This document shows, one piece after another, positions 1-8,448 of a stretch of 64,000 nucleotides of DNA; positions within the stretch are counted from its first letter, which is position 1, and each line of letters opens with the position of its first letter. The position numbers and the translations under genes are program-made. Source of the DNA: Streptomyces sp. HUAS 15-9 (GTDB lineage: Bacteria; Actinomycetota; Actinomycetes; Streptomycetales; Streptomycetaceae); contig NZ_CP106798.1 in assembly GCF_025642155.1 (NCBI RefSeq), positions 3,968,001 to 4,032,000 on the forward strand, in the 5' to 3' direction. Under the pieces are notes generated by a model, which did not search any database, was not told the DNA's origin, and worked only from the letters and a program-made list of their open reading frames with translations.

Positions 1-344
1 TCAGCCACCGTCCGCCAGAAGCACTCGTACGAGACATCGCCGCCGCGACCGGAGCGCGCCCGGGAGCCGTACTCACCGTCTCGACGGTGACCGGCACGGC
101 CGCCCGCGCCGCCGAACTCCACGCCCGTCACCCGCGTGCTCTCGCCGAGGCCATGGAGGGCTTCGGGGTGGCCGAGGCGGCCGCCGCGCACGGCGTGCCC
201 GTCCTGGAGCTGCGCGCGGTCTCCAACCCCGTCGGCCCGCGCGACCGCGCCGCCTGGCGCATCGGCGACGCCCTGGCGGCCCTCACCGAGGGCTTCGGGA
301 AGCTCGCGCCCGTACTGGAGAGTTGGAACCCCCATGAGCCCTGA
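1..344 (+). CDS. mqnB: Futalosine hydrolase (MqnB), C-terminal part
   Basis: This is the 3' part of a gene cut by the left window edge; the frame is open from base 3. The product resembles the C-terminal third of futalosine hydrolase, a nucleosidase of the purine phosphorylase/MTAN fold that removes hypoxanthine from futalosine in the alternative menaquinone pathway. Visible family features are a stretch ending VTGT near residue 32, the MEGF/AEAAAAHGVP region, and the ELRAVSNPVGPRDRAAW segment that lines the base-binding pocket in this family. It overlaps the following mqnD start by 11 bases, which indicates translational coupling and supports the assignment. The N-terminal two thirds are outside the window. 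Confidence 0.85.
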   Translation, partial: SHRPPEALVRDIAAATGARPGAVLTVSTVTGTAARAAELHARHPRALAEAMEGFGVAEAAAAHGVPVLELRAVSNPVGPRDRAAWRIGDALAALTEGFGKLAPVLESWNPHEP

Positions 345-1188
345 GAGCCGAGCCCTGCAGATCGCCTACTCCCCCTGCCCCAACGACACCTTCGTCTTCG
401 ACGCTCTCGCCCACGGCCGCGTCCCCGGCGCGCCCGCGCTCGACGTGACCTTCGCGGACATCGACATCACGAACGGCATGGCCGAGCGCGGCGAGTTCGA
501 TGTGCTGAAGGTGTCGTACGCGGTGCTGCCGTACGTCCTCGACGAGTACGCGCTGCTGCCCTGCGGGGGCGCGCTGGGCCGGGGCTGCGGGCCGCTGGTG
601 CTCACTCGGGAACCGGGGACCGACCTGACGGGTCGTACGGTCGCCGTACCGAGCGAGAAGTCGACGGCCTATCTGCTGTTCCGGCTGTGGGCGGCGGACA
701 CGCTGCCCGGCGGGGTCGGTGAGATCGTCGTCATGCCGTTCCACGAGATCATGCCGGCCGTGCGGGACGGGAAGGTCGACGCCGGGCTGGTGATCCACGA
801 GGCGCGCTTCACGTACCAGAACTACGGGCTGCACAAGCTCGCGGACATGGGCGAGCACTGGGAGAACACGACCGGGCTGCCGATTCCGCTGGGCGCGATC
901 ATCGCCAAGCGGTCGCTGGGCGCGGACACGCTGCGGCGGCTCGCGGCGTCCATCCACACGTCCGTGCACGCGGCCTGGGACGACCCCGAGGCCTCCCGGC
1001 CGTACGTCATGGAGCACGCCCAGGAGATGGACCCGGCCGTCGCCGACCAGCACATCGGGCTGTACGTCAACGAATTCACGTCGGACCTCGGCGAGGACGG
1101 CTACGCGGCGGTCAGGGGCCTGCTGACACGCGCCGCGGCCGAGGGACTCGTCCCGCCCCTCGGCCCCCGCGCACTCGACTTCCCCTGA
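334..1188 (+). CDS. mqnD: 1,4-dihydroxy-6-naphthoate synthase (MqnD)
   Basis: A 284-aa protein of the periplasmic-binding-protein-like fold that converts cyclic dehypoxanthinyl futalosine to 1,4-dihydroxy-6-naphthoate in the futalosine route to menaquinone. The N-terminus carries the family signature YSPCPNDTFVFDAL, followed by a conserved VSYAVLPYVL segment and GxGCGPL; VDAGLVIHE and FTYQNYGL are further family blocks. The ATG at 334 lies inside the end of mqnB and gives the standard family length; in-frame codons further upstream would add an unrelated extension. It shares an operon with mqnB. It ends 5 bases before the convergent cold-shock gene, with no room for a classical terminator between them. 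Confidence 0.95.
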   Translation: MSPESRALQIAYSPCPNDTFVFDALAHGRVPGAPALDVTFADIDITNGMAERGEFDVLKVSYAVLPYVLDEYALLPCGGALGRGCGPLVLTREPGTDLTGRTVAVPSEKSTAYLLFRLWAADTLPGGVGEIVVMPFHEIMPAVRDGKVDAGLVIHEARFTYQNYGLHKLADMGEHWENTTGLPIPLGAIIAKRSLGADTLRRLAASIHTSVHAAWDDPEASRPYVMEHAQEMDPAVADQHIGLYVNEFTSDLGEDGYAAVRGLLTRAAAEGLVPPLGPRALDFP

Positions 1189-1193
1189 CCGGG

Positions 1194-1577
1194 CTACACG
1201 TCCAGCTGGTCGGCGACCGCCCGCAGCAGGCCGGCGATCTTCTTGCCGGAGGCCTTGTCGGGGTAACGGCCCTTCTCGAGCATCGGAGTGATGTTCTCCA
1301 GGAGGGTCGTCAGGTCCTGCACGATCGAGGCCAGTTCGTCCGGCTTCTTGCGCTGTGCGGCCGCGACCGAGGGCGTCGGGTCGAGGACGGTGACGGAGAG
1401 CGCCTGGTCGCCGCGCTGGCCGGCGACCACGCCGAACTCCACGCGCTGTCCCGGCTTGAGTGAATCGACTCCGGCGGGAAGAACCGAGGAATGGACGAAG
1501 ACGTCACCGCCGTCGTCGCGGGAGAGAAAGCCGAAGCCCTTCTCGCTGTTGAACCACTTGACCTTGCCGGTAGGCAC
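1194..1577 (-). CDS. Cold-shock domain protein with C-terminal extension
   Basis: A 127-aa protein starting at GTG (VPTGKVKWFN). Residues 1 to about 66 form a cold-shock domain with RNP1 (KGFGFLS) and RNP2 (VFVHSSV), which bind single-stranded RNA or DNA. The remaining 60 residues are a helical, Lys-rich extension (LASIVQDLTTLLENITPMLEKGR) absent from ordinary 67-aa Csp proteins. Longer in-frame starts exist up to 1760 but add low-complexity sequence with no family match, so the GTG directly before PTGKVKW was chosen. Expected role: RNA chaperone. The function of the extension is unknown to me. A second, short Csp is at 26220. Confidence 0.9.
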   Translation of the reverse strand: MPTGKVKWFNSEKGFGFLSRDDGGDVFVHSSVLPAGVDSLKPGQRVEFGVVAGQRGDQALSVTVLDPTPSVAAAQRKKPDELASIVQDLTTLLENITPMLEKGRYPDKASGKKIAGLLRAVADQLDV

Positions 1578-1742
1578 GTCTGTCCTCGTCCTCGTTCTCG
1601 TCGGAAAACTGCTTCTGAAAACGGCTCTTGATAGCACTCGGGCGGGTCGTCCATGACCCGCCGGTACCAAGGCTAATGGTCTTCGGGCGGGTGACAAGAC
1701 GTCGCCCGGTTGTTCCTTCGCGCTGGGAACTACCCTGGTCCG

Positions 1743-1994
1743 GTGCGTGACAAAACCCAAACGAATTCCGCCGGGCCCGGTGACGGACTGATCCGTACCG
1801 GTGCCGTCGTCTTCTTCATCGGTGCCGTGGCCACTCTCGTCACCGTGGCACCACTGTTCCTCGGTGCGAAGCCTTTTCCGACGTACATGTTCGGCCTGAG
1901 CATGCTGATGGCCGTCGGCTTCCTCGTCGCGGGCGCGGGAGTGCTCCGATCGATCGCGGCAGACCGCCGCCAGGCACGCGGCGCCTCACGGTAG
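1743..1994 (+). CDS. Small two-helix membrane protein, unknown function
   Basis: An 83-aa protein starting at GTG (VRDKTQTNSAG). Two hydrophobic segments are visible: about residues 16-38 (TGAVVFFIGAVATLVTVAPLF) and 45-68 (PTYMFGLSMLMAVGFLVAGAGV). A basic C-terminal tail follows (DRRQARGASR). It is transcribed divergently from the cold-shock gene. I recognise it as a conserved Streptomyces membrane protein but not its function. The stop lies inside the first copy of a 139-bp tandem repeat, so the last codons may have been affected by that duplication. Confidence 0.65.
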   Translation: MRDKTQTNSAGPGDGLIRTGAVVFFIGAVATLVTVAPLFLGAKPFPTYMFGLSMLMAVGFLVAGAGVLRSIAADRRQARGASR

Positions 1995-2375
1995 CCGGTC
2001 AGCCAACGCGGGAACACGGCCAGGCCGCCGAGCAGACGTCCACCCCAGCCGTGCGCAGCTCACCCGCGCCGCAGGGGCCAGTGGCCACGACAACACACCG
2101 GGCCGGCATCAGGCACCCGGCGCCACGCGGTAGCCCGTCAGCCAACGCGGGAACACGGCCAGGCCGCCGAGCAGACGTCCACCCCAGCCGAGCGCAGCTC
2201 ACCCGCGCCGCAGGGGCCAGTGGCCACGACAACACACCGGGCCGGCATCAGGCACCCGGCGCCACGCGGTAGCCGGTCAGCCAACGCGGGAACACGGCCA
2301 GGTCGTCGAGCACGACGTCCGCCCCCGCCGAGCGCAGCTCACCCGCGCCGCAGGGGCCGGTGGCCACGGCGACGG
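1991..2375. repeat. 139-bp tandem repeat of the HAD gene 3' end
   Basis: Copies start at 1991, 2130 and 2269, an exact 139-base period. Copies 1 and 2 differ by only two substitutions. Copy 3 is the genuine 3' end of the HAD hydrolase gene; it matches the others closely over about the first 105 bases and then diverges into the gene body. The period is not a multiple of three and each copy includes the gene's stop codon, so the two outer copies are non-coding duplicates downstream of the gene. Confidence 0.9.
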
Positions 2376-2898
2376 ACAGGGCTCCGGCCGTGCGGGCGCC
2401 GCGGACGTCGCCGACATGGTCCCCTACGTACACGGCGGCCCCGTGCTCGCGCAGGGCCTCCGCCTTCTGTTCCGCCCACAGGTCGCCGACGACCACGTCG
2501 GGCTCCAGGCCGAGGTGGCTCAGGTGCAGCTTGGCGTTCGGCTCGTACTTCGCGGTGACCACGATCGCCCGTCCGCCGGCCGCCTGGACCGCCGTGATCG
2601 CTTCCCGGGCACCGGGCATCGCGGGCGTGGCGGCCACGGCTATGTCGGGGTACATCTCCCGGTACAGATCGCTCATCGGCCCGACCTGCTCGGCCGGGAA
2701 CCAGTTGATCAGCTCCTCGGCGAGCGGCGGCCCGAGCCGGGTGATCGCCAGGTCGGCGTCGATGAAGGTCCCGGTCCGCTCGGCCAGCGCCAGGTAGCAG
2801 GCGTGGATGCCCGGCCGGGAGTCGATCAGGGTCATGTCGAGGTCGAAGCCGACGGTCGGCGCGGGAGCAGTCGTATGGGCCGCAGTCATATGGGCCAT
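2248..2898 (-). CDS. HAD-superfamily hydrolase (phosphoglycolate phosphatase-like)
   Basis: A 216-aa HAD phosphatase. Motif I is FDLDMTLID (nucleophile Asp and acid/base Asp, near residue 19), motif II is VVTAK, and the C-terminal acidic motif is VGDHVGD. The cap region lies between residues 30 and 95. The family dephosphorylates small phosphorylated metabolites in the cytoplasm; the substrate cannot be read from sequence. The start MAHMTAAH at 2898 is used; the ATG at 2889 is equally possible. The last 35 codons are repeated twice more downstream in the 139-bp tandem repeat, so duplication at this 3' end has happened without destroying the gene. Confidence 0.88.
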   Translation of the reverse strand: MAHMTAAHTTAPAPTVGFDLDMTLIDSRPGIHACYLALAERTGTFIDADLAITRLGPPLAEELINWFPAEQVGPMSDLYREMYPDIAVAATPAMPGAREAITAVQAAGGRAIVVTAKYEPNAKLHLSHLGLEPDVVVGDLWAEQKAEALREHGAAVYVGDHVGDVRGARTAGALSVAVATGPCGAGELRSAGADVVLDDLAVFPRWLTGYRVAPGA

Positions 2899-2969
2899 TG
2901 TGCCCAGACGGTACGCCGGCCAGGCCGCCCGGGACTGTGAGGTGGGCGACGCCCCGGGGCTGGATGCGG

Positions 2970-3975
2970 CTAGCTTCGGCGCTGGGAGCGCCAGACCAGG
3001 TAGAGGGCCGAGGCCACGGCCGCGCCGCGCACCACCCAGGGCCAGGTCTCGGCGACGGCGGTGTTCATATGGCCCTGGGCGATGGGGGCGCCCCAGCGGC
3101 CCTCGTTCCTGCCCCACAGCCAGACCACTCCCGCCGCCAGCGACAGCCCGGGCACGCCCATGACCGCCCACTTGGTCTCCGCCTGGGTCAGCCGGCGTGA
3201 GCCGTACGCGATGAGCCAGCCCAGGATGAGCCCGAACCAGTTGCCGAGGACGGCACCCGCGACGAGCAGCCCGGCGGCGAGCAGGAGGAGCGGATTGGTC
3301 CAGCCGGCGGCCGGCCGGGGCAGGGCGAGCCGACGGCGCGGGGACGGCGCGGGGGCGACGACCCCGGCGTCGGCGTCGGCATTCGCGTCCTGCTCGACCG
3401 GCGCGGCCTCCTCCTTGGTGTCCTTGGTGTCCCGCTCCGGCGGCTTCTCCTTCAGCGGCGGCTTGAGCAGCTCCGGGATCTCCACACCGCCGACGAACCC
3501 CGGCACGCTGTCGCCCTCCCCGAACGGGCTGCTGTCCACCCGCCACCAGTCCGGCTGCAACGCGCTGTCGCCGAGCTCGTGCTCCCCCGCCAGATGCGGC
3601 GGGGACGGCGCGTCCGGGCGCGCGGGCGGCTCCGGTTCGGCGGGGCGCGGCCGCGGTACGACCCGGCGCAGCCGCTTCGGCTCCGGCTCCGGGCGCGCCG
3701 GCTGTACGGGCACGGAGGCGGCCGTAGCAGCGACGGCGCGCCGGCATGGTGTCCCCGGCGGCCGCGACGACCTCGTCCGGGGTGCCCAGGCGGGCGATGA
3801 TGCGGCGGACGGCGGCGGGGCTGTCGACGGTGGCCTTGGCACGGCGCCGGTCGATCTCGTTCCGCAGCTCCGAGACCAGACGCATCCGGACGGCCGACGA
3901 CAGCTGCCGCTGCTGCGCCACATCGCCGACGCGGCTCAGATACTCGTAGACGACCTGGTCGCTTTCGATACCCAC
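2970..3975 (-). pseudogene. HAAS-like membrane protein gene with apparent frameshift
   Basis: Two frames join into one recognisable protein. The GTG at 3975 has a strong ribosome site (GGAGGGG five bases upstream) and encodes GIESDQVVYEYLSRVGDVAQ, with a conserved helical domain that ends LGTPDEVVAAAGDTMPA. The frame must then shift near 3745 to continue VAATAASVPVQ into a Pro-rich linker, a DWWR segment and about four C-terminal hydrophobic helices, stopping at 2970. The N-terminal part resembles the HAAS domain of DUF1700-type membrane proteins. Lengths imply one extra base (or two missing) in the joined gene. This is either a real mutation or a sequencing error. Function unknown; an integral membrane product would be expected if it is intact. 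Confidence 0.7.
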
Positions 3976-4131
3976 GAAGTCCCCTCCGGGGCTGACATGT
4001 TGGTAACCGGCGGGACGAAGGTAGCGCAGGTCGGCATCGACCGTTCCATCCGGCATTCGGGGACAAGGCACCCCCACCGGCCCGCACCTCATCGGCGAAA
4101 CCGCCGGGGGCGACCCGCTAACGTGGGTCAG

Positions 4132-6687
4132 ATGAGCACCGAGGACCGCCCGGCGCCCCGCTCTCTCGCGGAGGCGCTCCGCGCCAGGGACGACACCTCC
4201 CTGGCCGCGCTCCTGCGCAGCCGCCCCGACCTCATCACCCCCGTCCCCACCGACCTCACCCAGCTCGCCACCCGCGCGGGCACCCGTGCCTCCGTGCTGC
4301 GCGCCCTGGAACGACTGGACCGCTTCGCGCTGCAGACCGCGGAGGCGCTGGCGGTGGCGGCGGACCCGGCGACGTACGGCGCGCTGCTCGGCCTGATGGC
4401 CGGGGACGCCGGTGAGAAGGGTGATCCGGCCGTGGCCGCGGCCCTTCCCCGCGCCCTGGCCACCCTCCGCGAGCAGGCCCTGGTCTGGGGCGGCGACGAC
4501 CGGCTGCGGCTGGTGCGCACGGCCCGTGAGGTGCTGGCCCCGTCGCCGCAGCACCCGTCCCCGACGGGCCTGGGCCCGACCGTGCAGGAGGCGACCGCGG
4601 GGATGTCGCCGGGCCGCATCCAGGAGATCGTCGCCGCCCTCGGTCTGCCCTCGACCCATGACGCGGTCTCCGCCGCGGCCTCGCTGACCGGCCTGTTCAC
4701 TCACCGCAAGAAGATGGCCGCCCTGCTGCATGAGGCACCCGAGGAGTCCCTCGAAGTCCTCACCCGGCTGGTCTGGGGCCCGCCGTACGGTCAGGTCACC
4801 CCCGACCCCGCGCCCCGGCTGCGCTGGCTGCTCGACCGCGGCCTGCTGCTGCCGACGGCGCCCGGCACGGTCGTACTCCCCCGTGAGGTCGCCCTGCATC
4901 TGCGCGAGGGCCGCGCCCACCGCGCGGCCGAGGCCCTGCCGCCCGCCGTCGAACCGGCCGCGACGCACGCTCCGCGGATGGTGGACGCGACAGCCGCCGG
5001 CCAGGCGTACGGCGCCCTCGCGACCGTCGAGGAGTTGCTGAAGGACTGGGACGAGGGCGGCCCGGCGGTGCTGCGCGCGGGCGGTCTGAGCGTCCGGGAC
5101 CTGAAGCGGACCGCCGTCGCACTCGACGTGCCCGAGCCCGTCGCCGCCTTCTGGGTCGAACTCGCCTATGCGGCGGGCCTGCTGGCGTCGGACGGCGAGG
5201 CCGACGAGCGTTACGCGGCCACCCCCGCCTACGACGAGTGGCTGGAGCAGCCCCCGGCCGAACGCTGGGCGCGGCTCGCCGAGGCGTGGCTGACCGCGAC
5301 CCGGACGCCGGGCGTGGTCGGCGGGCGGGACGCGAAGGACCGTGCGCTGTCGGCACTGGGGCCGGGGCTCGACCGGTCCGCCGCGCCCGAGGTACGCCAT
5401 CGCGTCCTGTCCCTGCTGGCCGCCCTGCCGGAGGGCGCGGCCCCGGCCCCCGGCTCGGTGCTGGCCCGGCTGCGCTGGGAGCGTCCGCTGCGCGGCCCCC
5501 AGAGGGACGACGACCTGCGCTCCCGCCTCGCGGAGTGGACCTTGTCGGAGGCGGAACTGCTGGGTGTCACCGGACGCGGGGCGCTGTCCGCCCAGGGCCG
5601 GGCGCTGCTGGGAGCGGCACCGGCGCACGGCGGTCCCGCGCATGGCCCGGCGGCCGCCGAGCCGTCCGGGCCCGGCGACAAACTCCCCGTCCACCACCAC
5701 CATCACGCGCCCGCGCCCCACGAACCCCTGTCCGCGCCGGAGCAGGCGGTGGCGTCCGCCGCGGCCGCCCGGCTCCTCGCCCCGCTGCTGCCCGAGCCGC
5801 TGGACCATGTGCTGCTCCAGGCGGACCTGACGGCGGTGGCCCCCGGTCCGCTGGAGCGTCCGCTGGCCGACATGCTGGGTGTGCTCGCGGACGTGGAGTC
5901 GAAGGGCGGCGCGACGGTCTACCGCTTCACCCCCGCCTCCGTACGCCGTGCCCTGGACGCCGGCCGCGCCGCCTCCGACCTGCACGCCTTCCTGGCCGCG
6001 CACTCCCGCACGCCGGTCCCCCAGCCGCTGGCCTACCTGATCGACGACGTGGCCCGCAAGCACGGCCATCTGCGCGTCGGCGCGGCCTCCGCCTATGTCC
6101 GCTGCGACGACGACACCGTCCTGAACGAGATCCTCGCCGACAAGCGGGCGTCCGCGCTGCGTCTGCGCCGCCTGGCCCCGACGGTGCTGGCGGCCCAGGC
6201 CGACCCGGCGACGCTCCTCGACGGCCTGCGCTCGATGGGCTACGCCCCCGCCGCAGAGTCCGCGGAGGGCGACGTCCTGATCACCCGCGCCCACGCCCAC
6301 CGCACCCCTCCCCGCACGGCCCCCGAGCCGGTCCCGGACGGCCCGCCCACGCCCGACGCCACGCTTCTGTCGGCCGCGATCCGCGCCATCCGGGCGGGCG
6401 ACCTCGCCGCCACGACCCCGCGCAAGCCGTCCGGTGCCCCGGCCGCGGGCGGCGACCTGCCCCGGACCGGTTCCGCCGAGACCCTCGCCACCATGCAGGC
6501 CGCCGTCCTGACCGGCGAGGCCCTGTGGATCGGCTATGTCAACGCCGAGGGCGCCGCCAGCCAGCGCGTGATCGCCCCCATCCGGGTCGAGGGCGGCTTC
6601 GTCACGGCGTACGACCACACGGCGGACGAGGTCCGGACGTATCCGCTGCACCGGGTGACGGGGGTCGCGGAGCTCGCCGAGGACTGA
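4132..6687 (+). CDS. Helicase-associated domain protein, partner of XPB helicase
   Basis: An 851-aa protein starting MSTEDRPAPRSLAEAL, with the ATG at 4132 giving the natural N-terminus. It has helical repeats in the first half, a central low-complexity linker with a run of histidines (about residues 522-526), and a region like the XPB/Ssl2 N-terminal domain. At the C-terminus is a WYL-like fold (LWIGYVNAEG, then RVIAPIRVEGGFVTAYDH). In actinobacteria this family sits next to an XPB-type helicase, as here, where the helicase starts 117 bases downstream on the same strand. It probably acts with that helicase on DNA, but the precise role is not established to my knowledge. Confidence 0.85.
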   Translation: MSTEDRPAPRSLAEALRARDDTSLAALLRSRPDLITPVPTDLTQLATRAGTRASVLRALERLDRFALQTAEALAVAADPATYGALLGLMAGDAGEKGDPAVAAALPRALATLREQALVWGGDDRLRLVRTAREVLAPSPQHPSPTGLGPTVQEATAGMSPGRIQEIVAALGLPSTHDAVSAAASLTGLFTHRKKMAALLHEAPEESLEVLTRLVWGPPYGQVTPDPAPRLRWLLDRGLLLPTAPGTVVLPREVALHLREGRAHRAAEALPPAVEPAATHAPRMVDATAAGQAYGALATVEELLKDWDEGGPAVLRAGGLSVRDLKRTAVALDVPEPVAAFWVELAYAAGLLASDGEADERYAATPAYDEWLEQPPAERWARLAEAWLTATRTPGVVGGRDAKDRALSALGPGLDRSAAPEVRHRVLSLLAALPEGAAPAPGSVLARLRWERPLRGPQRDDDLRSRLAEWTLSEAELLGVTGRGALSAQGRALLGAAPAHGGPAHGPAAAEPSGPGDKLPVHHHHHAPAPHEPLSAPEQAVASAAAARLLAPLLPEPLDHVLLQADLTAVAPGPLERPLADMLGVLADVESKGGATVYRFTPASVRRALDAGRAASDLHAFLAAHSRTPVPQPLAYLIDDVARKHGHLRVGAASAYVRCDDDTVLNEILADKRASALRLRRLAPTVLAAQADPATLLDGLRSMGYAPAAESAEGDVLITRAHAHRTPPRTAPEPVPDGPPTPDATLLSAAIRAIRAGDLAATTPRKPSGAPAAGGDLPRTGSAETLATMQAAVLTGEALWIGYVNAEGAASQRVIAPIRVEGGFVTAYDHTADEVRTYPLHRVTGVAELAED

Positions 6688-6804
6688 TCCGGCCCACGGT
6701 GGCGATGATCCGACCGGTCCGTCTGCGGCCTGCCGTGATCGTCGGCCGGTAGGGCACACTGGACGTTTGGGCCATGACGATGGCCGTACGGAAAGGGTGC
6801 CCGC

Positions 6805-8448
6805 GTGAACGGTCCGCTGATCGTCCAGTCCGACAAGACCCTGCTCCTGGAAGTCGACCACGAGCGCGCCGACGACTGCCGTCGGGCCATCGCGCCGTTC
6901 GCCGAACTGGAGCGGGCGCCGGAGCACATCCACACCTACCGGGTGACGCCGCTGGGGCTGTGGAACGCGCGGGCCGCGGGGCACGACGCCGAGCAGGTCG
7001 TCGACGCGCTCGTGCAGTACAGCCGCTACCCCGTGCCGCACGCCCTGCTCGTCGACATCGCCGACACCATGGACCGGTACGGGCGGCTGACCCTCAGCAA
7101 GCACCCGGCCCACGGTCTGGTCCTGACGACCACCGACCGCCCGGTCCTCGAAGAGATCCTCCGCTCCAAGCGGATCGTTCCTCTCGTCGGCGCCCGGATC
7201 GATCCGGACACCGTCGTGGTGCATCCCTCCGAGCGCGGGCAGATCAAGCAGATACTGCTCAAGCTGGGCTGGCCGGCCGAGGACCTCGCCGGGTACGTGG
7301 ACGGCGAGGCGCACCCGATCGAGCTGCACGAGGACGGGTGGGCGCTGCGGGCCTACCAGAAGCAGGCCGTGGAGAACTTCTGGCACGGCGGCAGCGGTGT
7401 GGTCGTGCTGCCCTGCGGCGCCGGCAAGACGCTGGTGGGCGCCGGGTCCATGGCGCAGGCCAAGTCCACCACGCTCATCCTCGTCACCAACACCGTCTCC
7501 GCCCGGCAGTGGAAGCACGAGCTGGTGAAGCGGACGTCGCTGACCGAGGACGAGATCGGCGAGTACAGCGGTACGCGCAAGGAGATCCGGCCGGTCACCA
7601 TCGCGACCTACCAGGTGCTGACCACCAAGCGGAAGGGGATCTATCCCCACCTGGAGCTCTTCGACTCCCGTGACTGGGGGCTCATCGTCTACGACGAGGT
7701 GCATCTGCTGCCCGCTCCTGTCTTCAAGTTCACCGCCGACCTCCAGGCGCGCCGGCGTCTCGGCCTGACCGCGACCCTGGTGCGTGAGGACGGGCGCGAG
7801 TCGGACGTGTTCTCCCTCATCGGGCCCAAGCGGTTCGACGCGCCCTGGAAGGAGATCGAGGCGCAGGGGTACATCGCTCCCGCCGACTGCGTCGAGGTAC
7901 GGGTCAATCTCACCGACTCCGAGCGGCTGGCCTACGCCACCGCCGAGACGGAGGAGAAGTACCGCTTCTGCGCCACCACGGAGACGAAGCGGAAGGTGAC
8001 GGAGGCGATCGTCCAGCGCTTCGCGGGACAGCAGATCCTCGTCATCGGCCAGTACATCGACCAGCTCGACGAACTGGGCGAGCATCTGAACGCCCCCGTC
8101 ATCAAGGGCGAGACGTCCAACGCCCAGCGCGAGAAGCTCTTCGACGCCTTCCGCGAGGGCGAGATCAGCGTGCTCGTCGTCTCCAAGGTCGCCAACTTCT
8201 CCGTCGACCTGCCGGAGGCGACGGTCGCCGTCCAGGTGTCGGGCACGTTCGGCTCCCGCCAGGAGGAGGCCCAGCGCCTGGGCCGGGTGCTCCGTCCCAA
8301 GGCCGACGGCCACCAGGCCCACTTCTACTCCGTGGTCGCCCGCGACACCATCGACCAGGACTTCGCCGCCCACCGCCAGCGCTTCCTGGCCGAACAGGGC
8401 TACGCCTACCGGATCGTCGACGCGGACGAGATCCTGGCCGAGGGCTGA
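6805..8448 (+). CDS. XPB/RAD25-type DNA repair helicase
   Basis: A 547-aa superfamily 2 helicase of the XPB group, starting at GTG. Residues 1-180 hold the XPB damage-recognition-like N-terminal domain. The ATPase core has Walker A (PCGAGKT, near residue 208), a DEVH box, the XPB-typical RED loop (VREDGRE), and motif VI (QRLGRVLR). Bacterial XPB proteins unwind DNA 3'-5' and are linked to repair and recombination. It follows the helicase-associated protein gene, and the pair probably forms one operon. The 3' end overlaps the convergent glycosyltransferase gene by 43 bases. Confidence 0.95.
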   Translation: MNGPLIVQSDKTLLLEVDHERADDCRRAIAPFAELERAPEHIHTYRVTPLGLWNARAAGHDAEQVVDALVQYSRYPVPHALLVDIADTMDRYGRLTLSKHPAHGLVLTTTDRPVLEEILRSKRIVPLVGARIDPDTVVVHPSERGQIKQILLKLGWPAEDLAGYVDGEAHPIELHEDGWALRAYQKQAVENFWHGGSGVVVLPCGAGKTLVGAGSMAQAKSTTLILVTNTVSARQWKHELVKRTSLTEDEIGEYSGTRKEIRPVTIATYQVLTTKRKGIYPHLELFDSRDWGLIVYDEVHLLPAPVFKFTADLQARRRLGLTATLVREDGRESDVFSLIGPKRFDAPWKEIEAQGYIAPADCVEVRVNLTDSERLAYATAETEEKYRFCATTETKRKVTEAIVQRFAGQQILVIGQYIDQLDELGEHLNAPVIKGETSNAQREKLFDAFREGEISVLVVSKVANFSVDLPEATVAVQVSGTFGSRQEEAQRLGRVLRPKADGHQAHFYSVVARDTIDQDFAAHRQRFLAEQGYAYRIVDADEILAEG

